From Ornithinimicrobium ciconiae (GTDB lineage: Bacteria; Actinomycetota; Actinomycetes; Actinomycetales; Dermatophilaceae), in contig NZ_CP041616.1 in assembly GCF_007197575.1 (NCBI RefSeq), positions 806,001-870,000 of the forward strand: a stretch of DNA of 64,000 nt. The letters are read 5' to 3'. The position numbers and the translations under genes are program-made. Under the pieces are notes generated by a model that saw only the letters and a list, made by a program, of their open reading frames with translations, had not been told where the DNA came from and searched no databases. Shown in pieces: positions 35,052-43,192 of this stretch. How positions within the stretch are numbered: position 1 is the first letter of the stretch; the number at the start of each line of letters is the position of its first letter.

Positions 35052-38000
35052 TCAGCGGACGCGCGGCTCGGGCAGGTCTGGCGGCTGGGCGCTGGGAGTC
35101 TGCTCCAGCCGGGCCAGCACCTCGGCGATGGCCCTGTCAAGCTGCGGGTCGGCTGGGCCGAAGAAGTCGGCCGGGGAGTGCACGACCTCGATGTCGGGAT
35201 CGACCCCGTGGTTCTCCACGTCAAAGCCGCGGCCCTCCAACCAGAAGGAGTAACGCGGCTGAGTGATCGAGGTGCCGTCGACCAGGTCGAAGCGACCGTC
35301 GATGCCGACCACCCCGCCCCAGGTCCGCACGCCGATGACCGGTCCGATGCCCAGCGCCTGCGCGCCGGCGTTGACGATGTCGCCGTCCGACCCGGAGTTC
35401 TCGTTGGCGACCAGGACCACCGGTCCGCGCGGCGCCTGGTCGGGATAGCTGGCCGCGGTGGCGAAGTGGCGTCCCAGACCCCAACCCACCACTCGACCCA
35501 GCAACCGCGAGAGCACCATCTGAGAGGTGTGCCCGCCACGGTTATAACGCACGTCGGCGATCAGACCCTCGGACCGGACGGCCCGGCCCAGGTCCCGGTG
35601 CAGCTGCGCCCAGCCGGTGCTCGTCATGTCGGGCACGTGCAGATAGCCGACGCGTCCATCCGAGCGTTCGCGCACGTAGTCGCGGCGGGAGCGGACCCAG
35701 TCCTGATAACGCAGCACCTCCTCGTCGGCGATGGGGACGACGACCACGCGCCGGTCCTGCCCGTCCCGCCGCAGGGTCAGCTCGACCGGCTTGTCCGCCG
35801 CACCGATCAGCCCGGTGGCGGGGCCGAAAGAGGGGTCGACCGGCATGCCGTTGACAGCGATGATCAGGTCACCCTCCCGGGCGTCGACCCCGGCGGCCCG
35901 CAGGGGAGAGCGGGCGTCGGGGTCGCTGGTCTCTCCGGGCAGCACCCGGTCGATCCGCCAGCCACCGTCGGCACGGGAGAGGTCTGCCCCGAGGAGCCCG
36001 AGCCGTCGGGACTGGTCGCCGAGCGGCTCCGGCGGGGTGACATAGGCATGCGAGGTGTTGAGCTCGGCCACGACCTCCCAGAGCAGGTCGACCAGGTCGT
36101 CGTGCGTCCGCACCGTGGACACCAGGGGCCGGTAGCGGGCCACCACGGCATCCCAGTCGACCCCGTTCATGTCCTCACGCCAGTAGTGGTCGCGCATGAT
36201 CCGGGCGTTCTCGTCATACATCTGCTGCCACTCGGCCAGCGGGTCGATCTCGAGGCGCAGTCGGCTCAGGTCGACGGTGACGGCCTCGAAGGCGTTCTCG
36301 TCCGGCTTGTGGTCGGCTGGCTGCACGATGACGTCGTCGCCGGCGCGGACCACGACCCGTTCCCCGTCACCGGAGACCGCGAAGGAGTCCACCTTGTCGG
36401 CGACGGTGGAGACCCGGCGCTGCTCGAACGACCAGAACTCCAACGAGTCCTTCTCAGGCTCGCTGGCCACGCCGGCCCGGCGGGTGCCGAGCACACCGCT
36501 GCCGCTGGCGATCTTGACCCACAGGACGCCGTCCCTGGCCTGACGCAGGTCACGGTAGTCGCCGGAGGTGACAGGGAAGGGCACGATGCGCTCCTCGGCG
36601 CCCTCGGCATCCAGATCGGGACTGGCCGGCGGGGGTGGGAGGGTCTCCGCGGCGGTCGCGGCAGTCCCCGAGGCTGAGGGCGCGGACGTCGCGGGGGCTA
36701 CGGCGGCATCGTCCTGAGCGGCCGCCGCTGCCGGCTTGCTGATCCGCCAGCCCTCGGCGCTGGGACCAAACGGCGCGGGATCGGTGGCCGACAGCGGGAG
36801 CAGCCAGGGCCGGGTTGACCCACTGAAGGAGAGCGCGAACTCATGGGTGTCATAGGTCGGGTCGAACGTGCGGTCCGAGAGGAAGACCAGGTAACGCCCG
36901 TCGGCGGTGAATGCGGGGGAGCGGTCGTTGAGGTTGCCCTCGGTGAGCATGACCGGCTCCCCTCCGGCGCTCAGGTCGGTGATGACCAGCCGGAACCGTT
37001 CGCCCTGCAGCACGGGCTGGGCCCACGCGAGGTAACGCCCGTCCGGGGAGAACACCGGCCTCGTCGGCTCCCCGTCCAGCGAGTGGCCGATCTCGCGGAC
37101 CGCCCCGTCAGCGACCGTGACCAGACTCATCCGTCCGTCGTGGGAGACGACCGCGACCGTCTCACCGGTGGGGTCGGCAGAGGTATGCAGCACCCGACCC
37201 AGCGTGCCGACCGCGAGTCGTCGCGGTGGTTGGCTGCCATCGAGGTGGTGGACCTCGAGGGCGTCCTCACCCTCGGCGTCGGTGACGAGCACGACCCGGT
37301 GAGTGCGGGCCAGCAGAGCGGGCTCGCGCACCCGCACCCCGGAGTCGGCGACCAGGGCCCGGGCGGGGCCCTCTCGGTGGCTCAACCAGAAGGCGGCACC
37401 CCGCCACCCGATGAGGCTGGCGTCCCCGCCGTGATCCGGGGCAACGGCGTCGAGGCACTTGGTGGTCTTGGCCGCCCAGGTGCCCGGCGTGCTCACCGGC
37501 AGGTCGACGTCGACCCGGCGCGGCTCGGCATCGAGGTCGTCGAGCAGCCAGAGTGATCCCCGGCTGTGCCACACGACCCGCGAGCCGTCGCTCGTGGCGT
37601 CACGCACATAGCCGTCCTCGGGCCCCTGCCTGGTCACCTGTCGGGGCTCACCCGTGCCGGGGGTGTCCCAGACCCACAGGTTGGCCTGCTCCTCCGGGGC
37701 GTCGGGGAAGGTCGCGGCGCGGTCGGAGACGAAGACCAACCGGTCACCGATCCACATCGGGTCCACCAGGCCCGCCGTGTCGTCGGGGAGCAGCCGCGTC
37801 CATGACCCGTCACCAGCAGCGTCCAGCCACAGCCGCGGTGCGGTGCCGCCCCGGTAGCGCTTCCAGTGCGCGGGGGCACGGCTCCCGGGGGTGGACAGTG
37901 CGGTGGCTCCGTCAGCGCGGACCGCGACACCCCAGGCCGGCCCGTAGGACAGCCGCTCCCAGCTGCCGTCCAGAGCCACGGCCCGCACCGTGAGATGGCG

Positions 38001-38333
38001 GATGTTGGCTTCGCCCGCATGGGAGGCGACCAGCACCTTGCCATCGGCGGTCCAGCCCAGGACGAGCGTGTTCTTAGCGCCCCACCAGGTGAGCCGCCGG
38101 GCCTGGCCGGTGGCGATCTCGACCACCATGACCTCGGGGTGACCATCGCGGTGGGAGACGAAGGCGATGTGCTTGCCGTCCGGTGAGAAGCGCGGAGTGC
38201 GTGTCGGAGCGTCCTCGGTCGTCAGCCGCCAGGCGCGTCCCCCCGTGAGCGGCGCCAACCAGATGTCGTCGTCGGCGACAAAGGTGAGGAGGTCTCCGTG
38301 CAGGTGCGGATAGCGCAGGTAGGCAGAAGTCAC
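35052..38333 (-). CDS. tricorn-type S41 protease
   Basis: A 1093-residue cytosolic protease. Residues about 1-640 form two beta-propellers (PDGKHIAFVSHRDGHPEV and FSPDGRYLAWAQP are blade motifs). A C1 helical domain with NTSHAYVTPPEP (catalytic His), a PDZ domain (about 820-900; DLIIAVNGMPVDPSF) and the C2 domain follow, with the nucleophile Ser982 in ENSGSDGDIV. This is the order in archaeal tricorn, which trims proteasome products. A low-complexity Pro/Ala insert at about 560-600 is unusual. GTG 38333 is chosen because a TACCTT box lies 7 nt upstream. Confidence 0.93.
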   Translation of the reverse strand: MTSAYLRYPHLHGDLLTFVADDDIWLAPLTGGRAWRLTTEDAPTRTPRFSPDGKHIAFVSHRDGHPEVMVVEIATGQARRLTWWGAKNTLVLGWTADGKVLVASHAGEANIRHLTVRAVALDGSWERLSYGPAWGVAVRADGATALSTPGSRAPAHWKRYRGGTAPRLWLDAAGDGSWTRLLPDDTAGLVDPMWIGDRLVFVSDRAATFPDAPEEQANLWVWDTPGTGEPRQVTRQGPEDGYVRDATSDGSRVVWHSRGSLWLLDDLDAEPRRVDVDLPVSTPGTWAAKTTKCLDAVAPDHGGDASLIGWRGAAFWLSHREGPARALVADSGVRVREPALLARTHRVVLVTDAEGEDALEVHHLDGSQPPRRLAVGTLGRVLHTSADPTGETVAVVSHDGRMSLVTVADGAVREIGHSLDGEPTRPVFSPDGRYLAWAQPVLQGERFRLVITDLSAGGEPVMLTEGNLNDRSPAFTADGRYLVFLSDRTFDPTYDTHEFALSFSGSTRPWLLPLSATDPAPFGPSAEGWRISKPAAAAAQDDAAVAPATSAPSASGTAATAAETLPPPPASPDLDAEGAEERIVPFPVTSGDYRDLRQARDGVLWVKIASGSGVLGTRRAGVASEPEKDSLEFWSFEQRRVSTVADKVDSFAVSGDGERVVVRAGDDVIVQPADHKPDENAFEAVTVDLSRLRLEIDPLAEWQQMYDENARIMRDHYWREDMNGVDWDAVVARYRPLVSTVRTHDDLVDLLWEVVAELNTSHAYVTPPEPLGDQSRRLGLLGADLSRADGGWRIDRVLPGETSDPDARSPLRAAGVDAREGDLIIAVNGMPVDPSFGPATGLIGAADKPVELTLRRDGQDRRVVVVPIADEEVLRYQDWVRSRRDYVRERSDGRVGYLHVPDMTSTGWAQLHRDLGRAVRSEGLIADVRYNRGGHTSQMVLSRLLGRVVGWGLGRHFATAASYPDQAPRGPVVLVANENSGSDGDIVNAGAQALGIGPVIGVRTWGGVVGIDGRFDLVDGTSITQPRYSFWLEGRGFDVENHGVDPDIEVVHSPADFFGPADPQLDRAIAEVLARLEQTPSAQPPDLPEPRVR

Positions 38334-38340
38334 CCGTCCC

Positions 38341-38346
38341 AAGGTA
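38341..38346 (-). promoter_or_regulatory. -10 box of a leaderless transcript (tricorn gene)
   Basis: On the minus strand TACCTT ends 7 nt before the GTG at 38333; no ribosome site lies between. Confidence 0.6.
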
Positions 38347-38497
38347 GTTGCCGATGCGCCATTTGGACCCCCTCCACAGGTCACAGTTGGGCAAAGTGAG
38401 CCCGCCGGCTCTCCCCGCGGCAGCCGTGTGGCGCCTGACTCCGGGCTCAGTCGGCGCGACTCCGAGCTCAGTCAGCGCGGACACGGTGCGGACAGCA

Positions 38498-38534
38498 CGG
38501 ACCCCGGGCCGCAGAGATCGCGACCCGGGGTCCG
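38498..38534 (-). terminator. terminator after the SPFH gene pair
   Basis: CGGACCCCGGG (38498-38508) is perfectly complementary to CCCGGGGTCCG (38524-38534) around a 15-nt loop, 17 bp beyond the stop of the second SPFH gene. Confidence 0.7.
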
Positions 38535-38550
38535 GTGGTGCTGAGTGGGA

Positions 38551-39939
38551 CTACTTCTGGCGCCCCCGGACGGCCTGGACCGCCCGCTGGGCTGCGCTGC
38601 CCGCAGCCTGGGCGACCTCGTCGCCGGTCGGCTGGGGCTGCTGGCGCAGCGCTGGACGGGACCGCGAGGCGGCACCTGCCTGGATCTGCGGGAGCAGTTG
38701 CGCCATGAGCAGTGTGGACAGGGCCGAGTTGTCGGCGGACCCGGCGTCGGTGTGCACGATGACCGGACGCGGGGCGTTCTCGGCCAGGTTGGCACCCACG
38801 TCGAGACGGCGCCGGGCCAGCTCATAACCGAGCACGGCGCGGTTGTCCCGATAGGCGGTCGCGAGCTGCTCCTGGGCCTTGGCCTCACCCTGGGCCGCGA
38901 CCAGGTTGGTGCGGGCCTGCGTCTCGATCTCGTAGCGGATCGCCTGAGCCTCGGTCTCCCGCTCCTCAAGCATCTGCGCGACGTCCTTGCGCGCCTTGTT
39001 CAGCGAGGCCTTGACCTCCACGATCTTGGCGTCACGGATCTTCTTGGACCGCTCGATCTCCATGAGCAGGGTGTCGATCCGGCGCTTGCGCGTCAGCTCC
39101 CACTCCTTCTCGTAGGCGACGAGTTCCTTGGCCACGCGCTCGCGGGTCGCCAGGTGCTCGCGGTACTGGTCGGGCAGCTGCACATCCGGGATGTTGCAGC
39201 CCATGATCTGCACGCCGTAACGGGTCAGCTGCCGGTTGAGCAGCTCCTGCATGTCCTTGACGTCACTGCCGCGCAGGTCGTAGGCACGCTCGGTGCGCAC
39301 CTGGCGGCTGCGCTGACGGATCGCGTCCTGCACCGAGTTGGACAGCACCAGGTCGAAGTTGCCCGCACCGATCGTCTGCACGAAACGGATCGCGTCGACG
39401 ATGCGGAAGCGCAGGAAGAACTCGATCGACTTCAGCGGCACGTTCTCGTGCGTCGGGGAGGACAGGACGGGCGCGGCATACGGGATCTCCGTGGTGACGT
39501 CGACGACGTAGGCGACGCGCGCCCACGGGTGCCACAGGTAGTGCCGACCCGGTGCCAGCCCGGGGCCGCTGATGGCCCCGAACTTGGTGAGGACGCCGAC
39601 GGTGCCTTCCTCGATCTCCACGATCGAGGAGCGCCACCACCACAGTGCCGCCAGGATGAAGGACAGGATCGCGACGACCATCGCGATGGGTCCCCAGGCG
39701 CCCCTGAGCAGCATGAATCCGCTGATCAGCGCCCACAGGCCGAACCACACCAGGGTGGTCCAGCGCAGGCCACGGTTGTCGCGGGGTATGACGACAGGCA
39801 CCAGGGCGCCGGAGTCACCACCGCGCAGCAACCGGGCGACGTCGCTCCAGCTGGAGACGACCTCCTTGATCGAGCTCATGCCCTGGCCACGCACGGTGCG
39901 TGACGCCTGCTCCATCATCTGCTCAGCCACGGTCCTCAC
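38551..39939 (-). CDS. SPFH/band-7 domain protein (second of a pair)
   Basis: A 462-residue membrane protein. Two hydrophobic helices lie at about 52-90 (WTTLVWFGLWALISGFMLL and a second one), followed by an SPFH domain (about 100-280; EEGTVGVLTKFGAISGPGLA), a long coiled coil (about 280-370; EREAKELVAYEKEWELT-like heptads) and a disordered tail. Proteins like this assemble oligomeric membrane microdomain scaffolds. The start overlaps the end of the first SPFH gene by 17 bp, so both should be made together and may co-assemble. Confidence 0.86.
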   Translation of the reverse strand: MRTVAEQMMEQASRTVRGQGMSSIKEVVSSWSDVARLLRGGDSGALVPVVIPRDNRGLRWTTLVWFGLWALISGFMLLRGAWGPIAMVVAILSFILAALWWWRSSIVEIEEGTVGVLTKFGAISGPGLAPGRHYLWHPWARVAYVVDVTTEIPYAAPVLSSPTHENVPLKSIEFFLRFRIVDAIRFVQTIGAGNFDLVLSNSVQDAIRQRSRQVRTERAYDLRGSDVKDMQELLNRQLTRYGVQIMGCNIPDVQLPDQYREHLATRERVAKELVAYEKEWELTRKRRIDTLLMEIERSKKIRDAKIVEVKASLNKARKDVAQMLEERETEAQAIRYEIETQARTNLVAAQGEAKAQEQLATAYRDNRAVLGYELARRRLDVGANLAENAPRPVIVHTDAGSADNSALSTLLMAQLLPQIQAGAASRSRPALRQQPQPTGDEVAQAAGSAAQRAVQAVRGRQK

Positions 39940-41962
39940 CCTCGTTCTTCATCTCGTCGTGCTGGGGACGGGCCGGCTGCTGACCGGGGGGCGGTGGGAA
40001 CTGCCCGGTCCCACCCTGCGGGAACTGGCCCTGCTGCGGCTCCTGGGGGTGTTGGCCCTGCCCGAACTGGCCCTGCGGCGGAGCGCCCTGGGGCCGCTGG
40101 TGTTGCCCGTGAGGGGGCGGGAACTGTCCCTGGGGACGCTGACCCTGGGGACGCTGACCCTGGGGGCGCTGACCCTGCGGCGGCCCCTGGGGGCGCTGGC
40201 CCGTCGGGAACTGACCCGATCCAGCCTGGGGAGCCCCCGAGCCGGAGCGGCCCTCGTCTGCAGGAGCGTCCTGGGTGGGGCCGTCGTCGGCGGACGACTC
40301 CGGAGCGCCGCCTGAGCTGCGCGCCTCCTCCAGATCGGCAGTAACGTGCTCGTCACTGACCGAGCGCCGGATCTGGTCCAGCACCTGCTCACCCTCGGGG
40401 TCATCGACCGGCTCGGAGGTCGGGAGGATCTCGACCTCGGTGGCCTCCGGTGCCTGCAGCAGGACCTCGATCTCGTCCTTGCGGCCGGCGACCCGCTTGG
40501 CGATGTCTCCCTCGCGGGAGCGGATGGCCTCCATGTCCTCGGCGGAGAACAGCTTGTCGTCCTGGCCACCGACGAGCTCGCGGGCGATCTGCAGGTAGTC
40601 GACGCCGTCGGCGTCGCCACCCACGCGCACGATCTGCGGCAGCGAGTCGGCCAGGCCGTCCATCTTGTCCAGCATGTCCTGCTGGTAGCGGTAGTCCAGG
40701 ATCTCCGGGGCCAGGGCCGCGCTCAGCGCCCGGATGTCCAGGGCCTGGGCCTCGAGCATGGCGGCGTTGGCGTGAGCGGTCGACTCCGACTCCACGAAGC
40801 GCTGGCGGGCCATCGCGTTGGCGCGGTTGGTCTCCCGCTCCAGCGCGGTGTCCATCTGCGCCTGGTAGCGGGCGATGTCGGCCTGGATCGCCGAGAGGTT
40901 CTCGTTGAGGGAGGCGAGGTCCTTGTTCAGGTCACCCTCGTTCTGCTCCTTCTTGAGGTTCAGCTCGTACTCGTAGGTGTAAGCCTCCTTGGCCACCCGG
41001 ATCATCTCCGGGGCGGCCAGGTCCATGCGGTACTCCTGCGCGGACGGCTCGGCGTGGGTGATGTTGGCTGTGGTCAGCTCGACGGCCGGTGCGAACTGGA
41101 CGTTGAGCTGCTCCAGCAGCCGGGATGTGCTCTCTCCGACCAGGTCGTAGATGCCGGAGGCCTCCTGGTCGTAGATCAGGGACCGGGTGGTCTCCGAGAT
41201 CGCGTTGTTGAGCTTGTCCTGGAAGCCCTGGACCGCACCGAGCACGAAGACGAACTCGCGGGCGTTGACGATCCGGAACTGCAGGAACAGGTCGACCGAG
41301 GCCTGGACACCGGACTTGGTCGGCGCCTGGCGGATCGGGGCGTTGAAGGGGTACTCACGGGTGGTGTTGACGATGTAGGAGACCCGCTTCCAGGGGTTCC
41401 ACAGGGTGACGCGGCCCGGGCCGACCTCCGCCTCGACCTTGCCGAATCGGCTGATCAGCGCGGTGCACCCCTCAGGGACCATCACCATGCCCTGACGCCA
41501 CCACATGAAGGCGGCCAGCAGCACGACGAGGATCCAGTAGTGCACGCCGAAGACGCCTGAGCTCATGTCGTCGAACGGCAGCAGCACGACATAGCCGACG
41601 ATCCCGACGATGACCATCATGATCACCGGCATCATGGCGCGCAGCTTGCGCCCACGCGGCATGACCATCGGGGTGATCACGTGCACCGGGCCGCCGGGGC
41701 CCATCTCGAAGTGGCTGCGGCTCAGCTTCTCTGCGGCATCGTCGAGCGAGACGCTCTCGGACGCGATGCGGGTGCCTGCCGACCCGCCCTCGCCACGGGC
41801 GGCCGGGAAGTCACGAGCGTTGAGGTCAAAACCTGCTCCGCCTCCCTGGGCTCCGCCACCTCCCACGGCCTGTTGGAGCGACTGCCCCACGACATCGCGC
41901 ACATCGGCTCCGCCGGCGACCTGCCGGGCGGCCTCGATGAACTGTTGTGATCGGTTACTCAC
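39923..41962 (-). CDS. SPFH/band-7 domain protein with Gln/Pro/Gly-rich tail (first of a pair)
   Basis: A 679-residue protein. The N-terminal 100 residues are Gly/Gln-rich and probably cytosolic. Two transmembrane helices follow (about 108-155), then an SPFH domain (about 160-330; PEGCTALISRFGKVEAEVGP), a coiled coil (about 330-430) and a long disordered C-terminus. The last 110 residues are almost only Q, P, G, R, F and H, built of GQRPQ and GQFPQ repeats. The tail may drive phase separation or protein binding. GTG 41962 is preceded by GGGGAAG. The following gene encodes a partner SPFH protein. Confidence 0.86.
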   Translation of the reverse strand: MSNRSQQFIEAARQVAGGADVRDVVGQSLQQAVGGGGAQGGGAGFDLNARDFPAARGEGGSAGTRIASESVSLDDAAEKLSRSHFEMGPGGPVHVITPMVMPRGRKLRAMMPVIMMVIVGIVGYVVLLPFDDMSSGVFGVHYWILVVLLAAFMWWRQGMVMVPEGCTALISRFGKVEAEVGPGRVTLWNPWKRVSYIVNTTREYPFNAPIRQAPTKSGVQASVDLFLQFRIVNAREFVFVLGAVQGFQDKLNNAISETTRSLIYDQEASGIYDLVGESTSRLLEQLNVQFAPAVELTTANITHAEPSAQEYRMDLAAPEMIRVAKEAYTYEYELNLKKEQNEGDLNKDLASLNENLSAIQADIARYQAQMDTALERETNRANAMARQRFVESESTAHANAAMLEAQALDIRALSAALAPEILDYRYQQDMLDKMDGLADSLPQIVRVGGDADGVDYLQIARELVGGQDDKLFSAEDMEAIRSREGDIAKRVAGRKDEIEVLLQAPEATEVEILPTSEPVDDPEGEQVLDQIRRSVSDEHVTADLEEARSSGGAPESSADDGPTQDAPADEGRSGSGAPQAGSGQFPTGQRPQGPPQGQRPQGQRPQGQRPQGQFPPPHGQHQRPQGAPPQGQFGQGQHPQEPQQGQFPQGGTGQFPPPPGQQPARPQHDEMKNEGEDRG
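40128..40186. repeat. 15-bp tandem repeats encoding GQRPQ units
   Basis: Units such as ACCCTGGGGACGCTG repeat three to four times. On the minus strand they encode consecutive GQRPQ pentapeptides of the SPFH protein tail. Length variation would stay in frame. Confidence 0.8.
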
Positions 41963-42178
41963 ACCATCTTCCCCTCTGTACTTCCTCCTGGCACGACCTT
42001 GCCGCCTGCCTGCTGGGCACGACCGTGTCGCGCGGGTCCGAGTCTTTCATAGGCACCGACGGCGCCCACAGGCCCGCGGTTCCCTGACGGGAGGCGCCGG
42101 TGCCCATCGCGCAGGTGCTGCTGCGGCGTGTGAAGCCGCTGGTGATCGCACCCAGCGCCCTGGCGCCGCCCGTCTCGG

Positions 42179-42184
42179 TAGGGT
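42179..42184 (+). promoter_or_regulatory. -10 box of a leaderless transcript (pirin gene)
   Basis: TAGGGT ends 6 nt before the ATG at 42191, with no ribosome site between. The same hexamer and spacing precede the histidine-kinase gene. Confidence 0.65.
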
Positions 42185-42190
42185 CAGATC

Positions 42191-43189
42191 ATGAGCAACC
42201 TGGAAGTCGCGCCGCCCGAGATCCTCTGTGGAGGCGCAGAGGCACAGGAGACCGCCGAGGTGGAGGTGATCGCCCCCCGCGACGTTCCCCTCGGTGGCCC
42301 ACGCGCGATGCTGGTGCGCCGGACTCTGCCGACCAGGCAGCGGACCACCATCGGAGCGTGGTGCTTCGCAGACCACTACGGACCCGATGCCGTGGACCAG
42401 AGCGGCGGCATGGTCGTCCCCCCGCACCCCCACACCGGGCTGCAGACCGTCTCGTGGTTGTTCACCGGCGAGATCGAGCACCGGGACAGCACGGGGATGC
42501 ACGCGATGGTCCGCCCCGGCGAGCTCAACATCATGACCGCGGGCACCGGCATCTCGCACTCCGAGGTGTCCACCGAGAACACCCGGATCCTGCACGGGGT
42601 CCAGCTGTGGACGGTCCTGCCGCAGGAATCGCGTTTCGTGGAGCCGGGCTTCGAGCACTACGTCCCGGAGCCGGTCGACCTCGCCTCCGGCGGGCGCCTC
42701 TCCGTCTTTCTGGGCTCGCTGACGGTGGAGGACGAGCACGTGAGCGAGCCGATCAGCTCCAGCGCCACGGCATACTCCCCGCTCCTGGGGGCCGAGCTCA
42801 CCCTGCAGCCGGGCGCGGTGATCACCCTGCGCCTGGACCCGACCTTTGAGCACGGCGTGCTGGTCGACGGGGGACCGGTGTGCGTCGGTCCAGAGCAGAT
42901 CGCGATGCACGACTTGGCCTACCTCGCACCGGGGAGGGAGTCCGTCGACATCCACGCCGGTGAGCACGGTGGTCGGGTGATCATCCTCGGGGGCACACCC
43001 TTCGAGGAGCAGATCGTCATGTGGTGGAACTTCATCGGCCGCGACCACGACGAGGTCGTGGCCTACCGCGAGGAGTGGCAGGCCCGGGTCGAGGAGGGGG
43101 CCCAGACCCGCTTCGGTCTCTTTGCGTATGACGGCGACCCGCTGCCCGCCCCCGTGCTGCCCGGGGTGCGTCTGCGTCCGAGGGGCTGA
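42191..43189 (+). CDS. pirin family protein
   Basis: A 332-residue bicupin. The metal-binding residues of the N-terminal cupin are visible in PHPHTGLQTVSWLFTGEIEH, and GTGISHSE with its His follows. The second cupin is at about 180-280. Bacterial pirins include a quercetinase and proteins acting on central metabolism; the role here is open. It is 3 bp upstream of the aminodeoxychorismate synthase gene and probably co-transcribed with it. Confidence 0.92.
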   Translation: MSNLEVAPPEILCGGAEAQETAEVEVIAPRDVPLGGPRAMLVRRTLPTRQRTTIGAWCFADHYGPDAVDQSGGMVVPPHPHTGLQTVSWLFTGEIEHRDSTGMHAMVRPGELNIMTAGTGISHSEVSTENTRILHGVQLWTVLPQESRFVEPGFEHYVPEPVDLASGGRLSVFLGSLTVEDEHVSEPISSSATAYSPLLGAELTLQPGAVITLRLDPTFEHGVLVDGGPVCVGPEQIAMHDLAYLAPGRESVDIHAGEHGGRVIILGGTPFEEQIVMWWNFIGRDHDEVVAYREEWQARVEEGAQTRFGLFAYDGDPLPAPVLPGVRLRPRG

Positions 43190-43192
43190 GGT

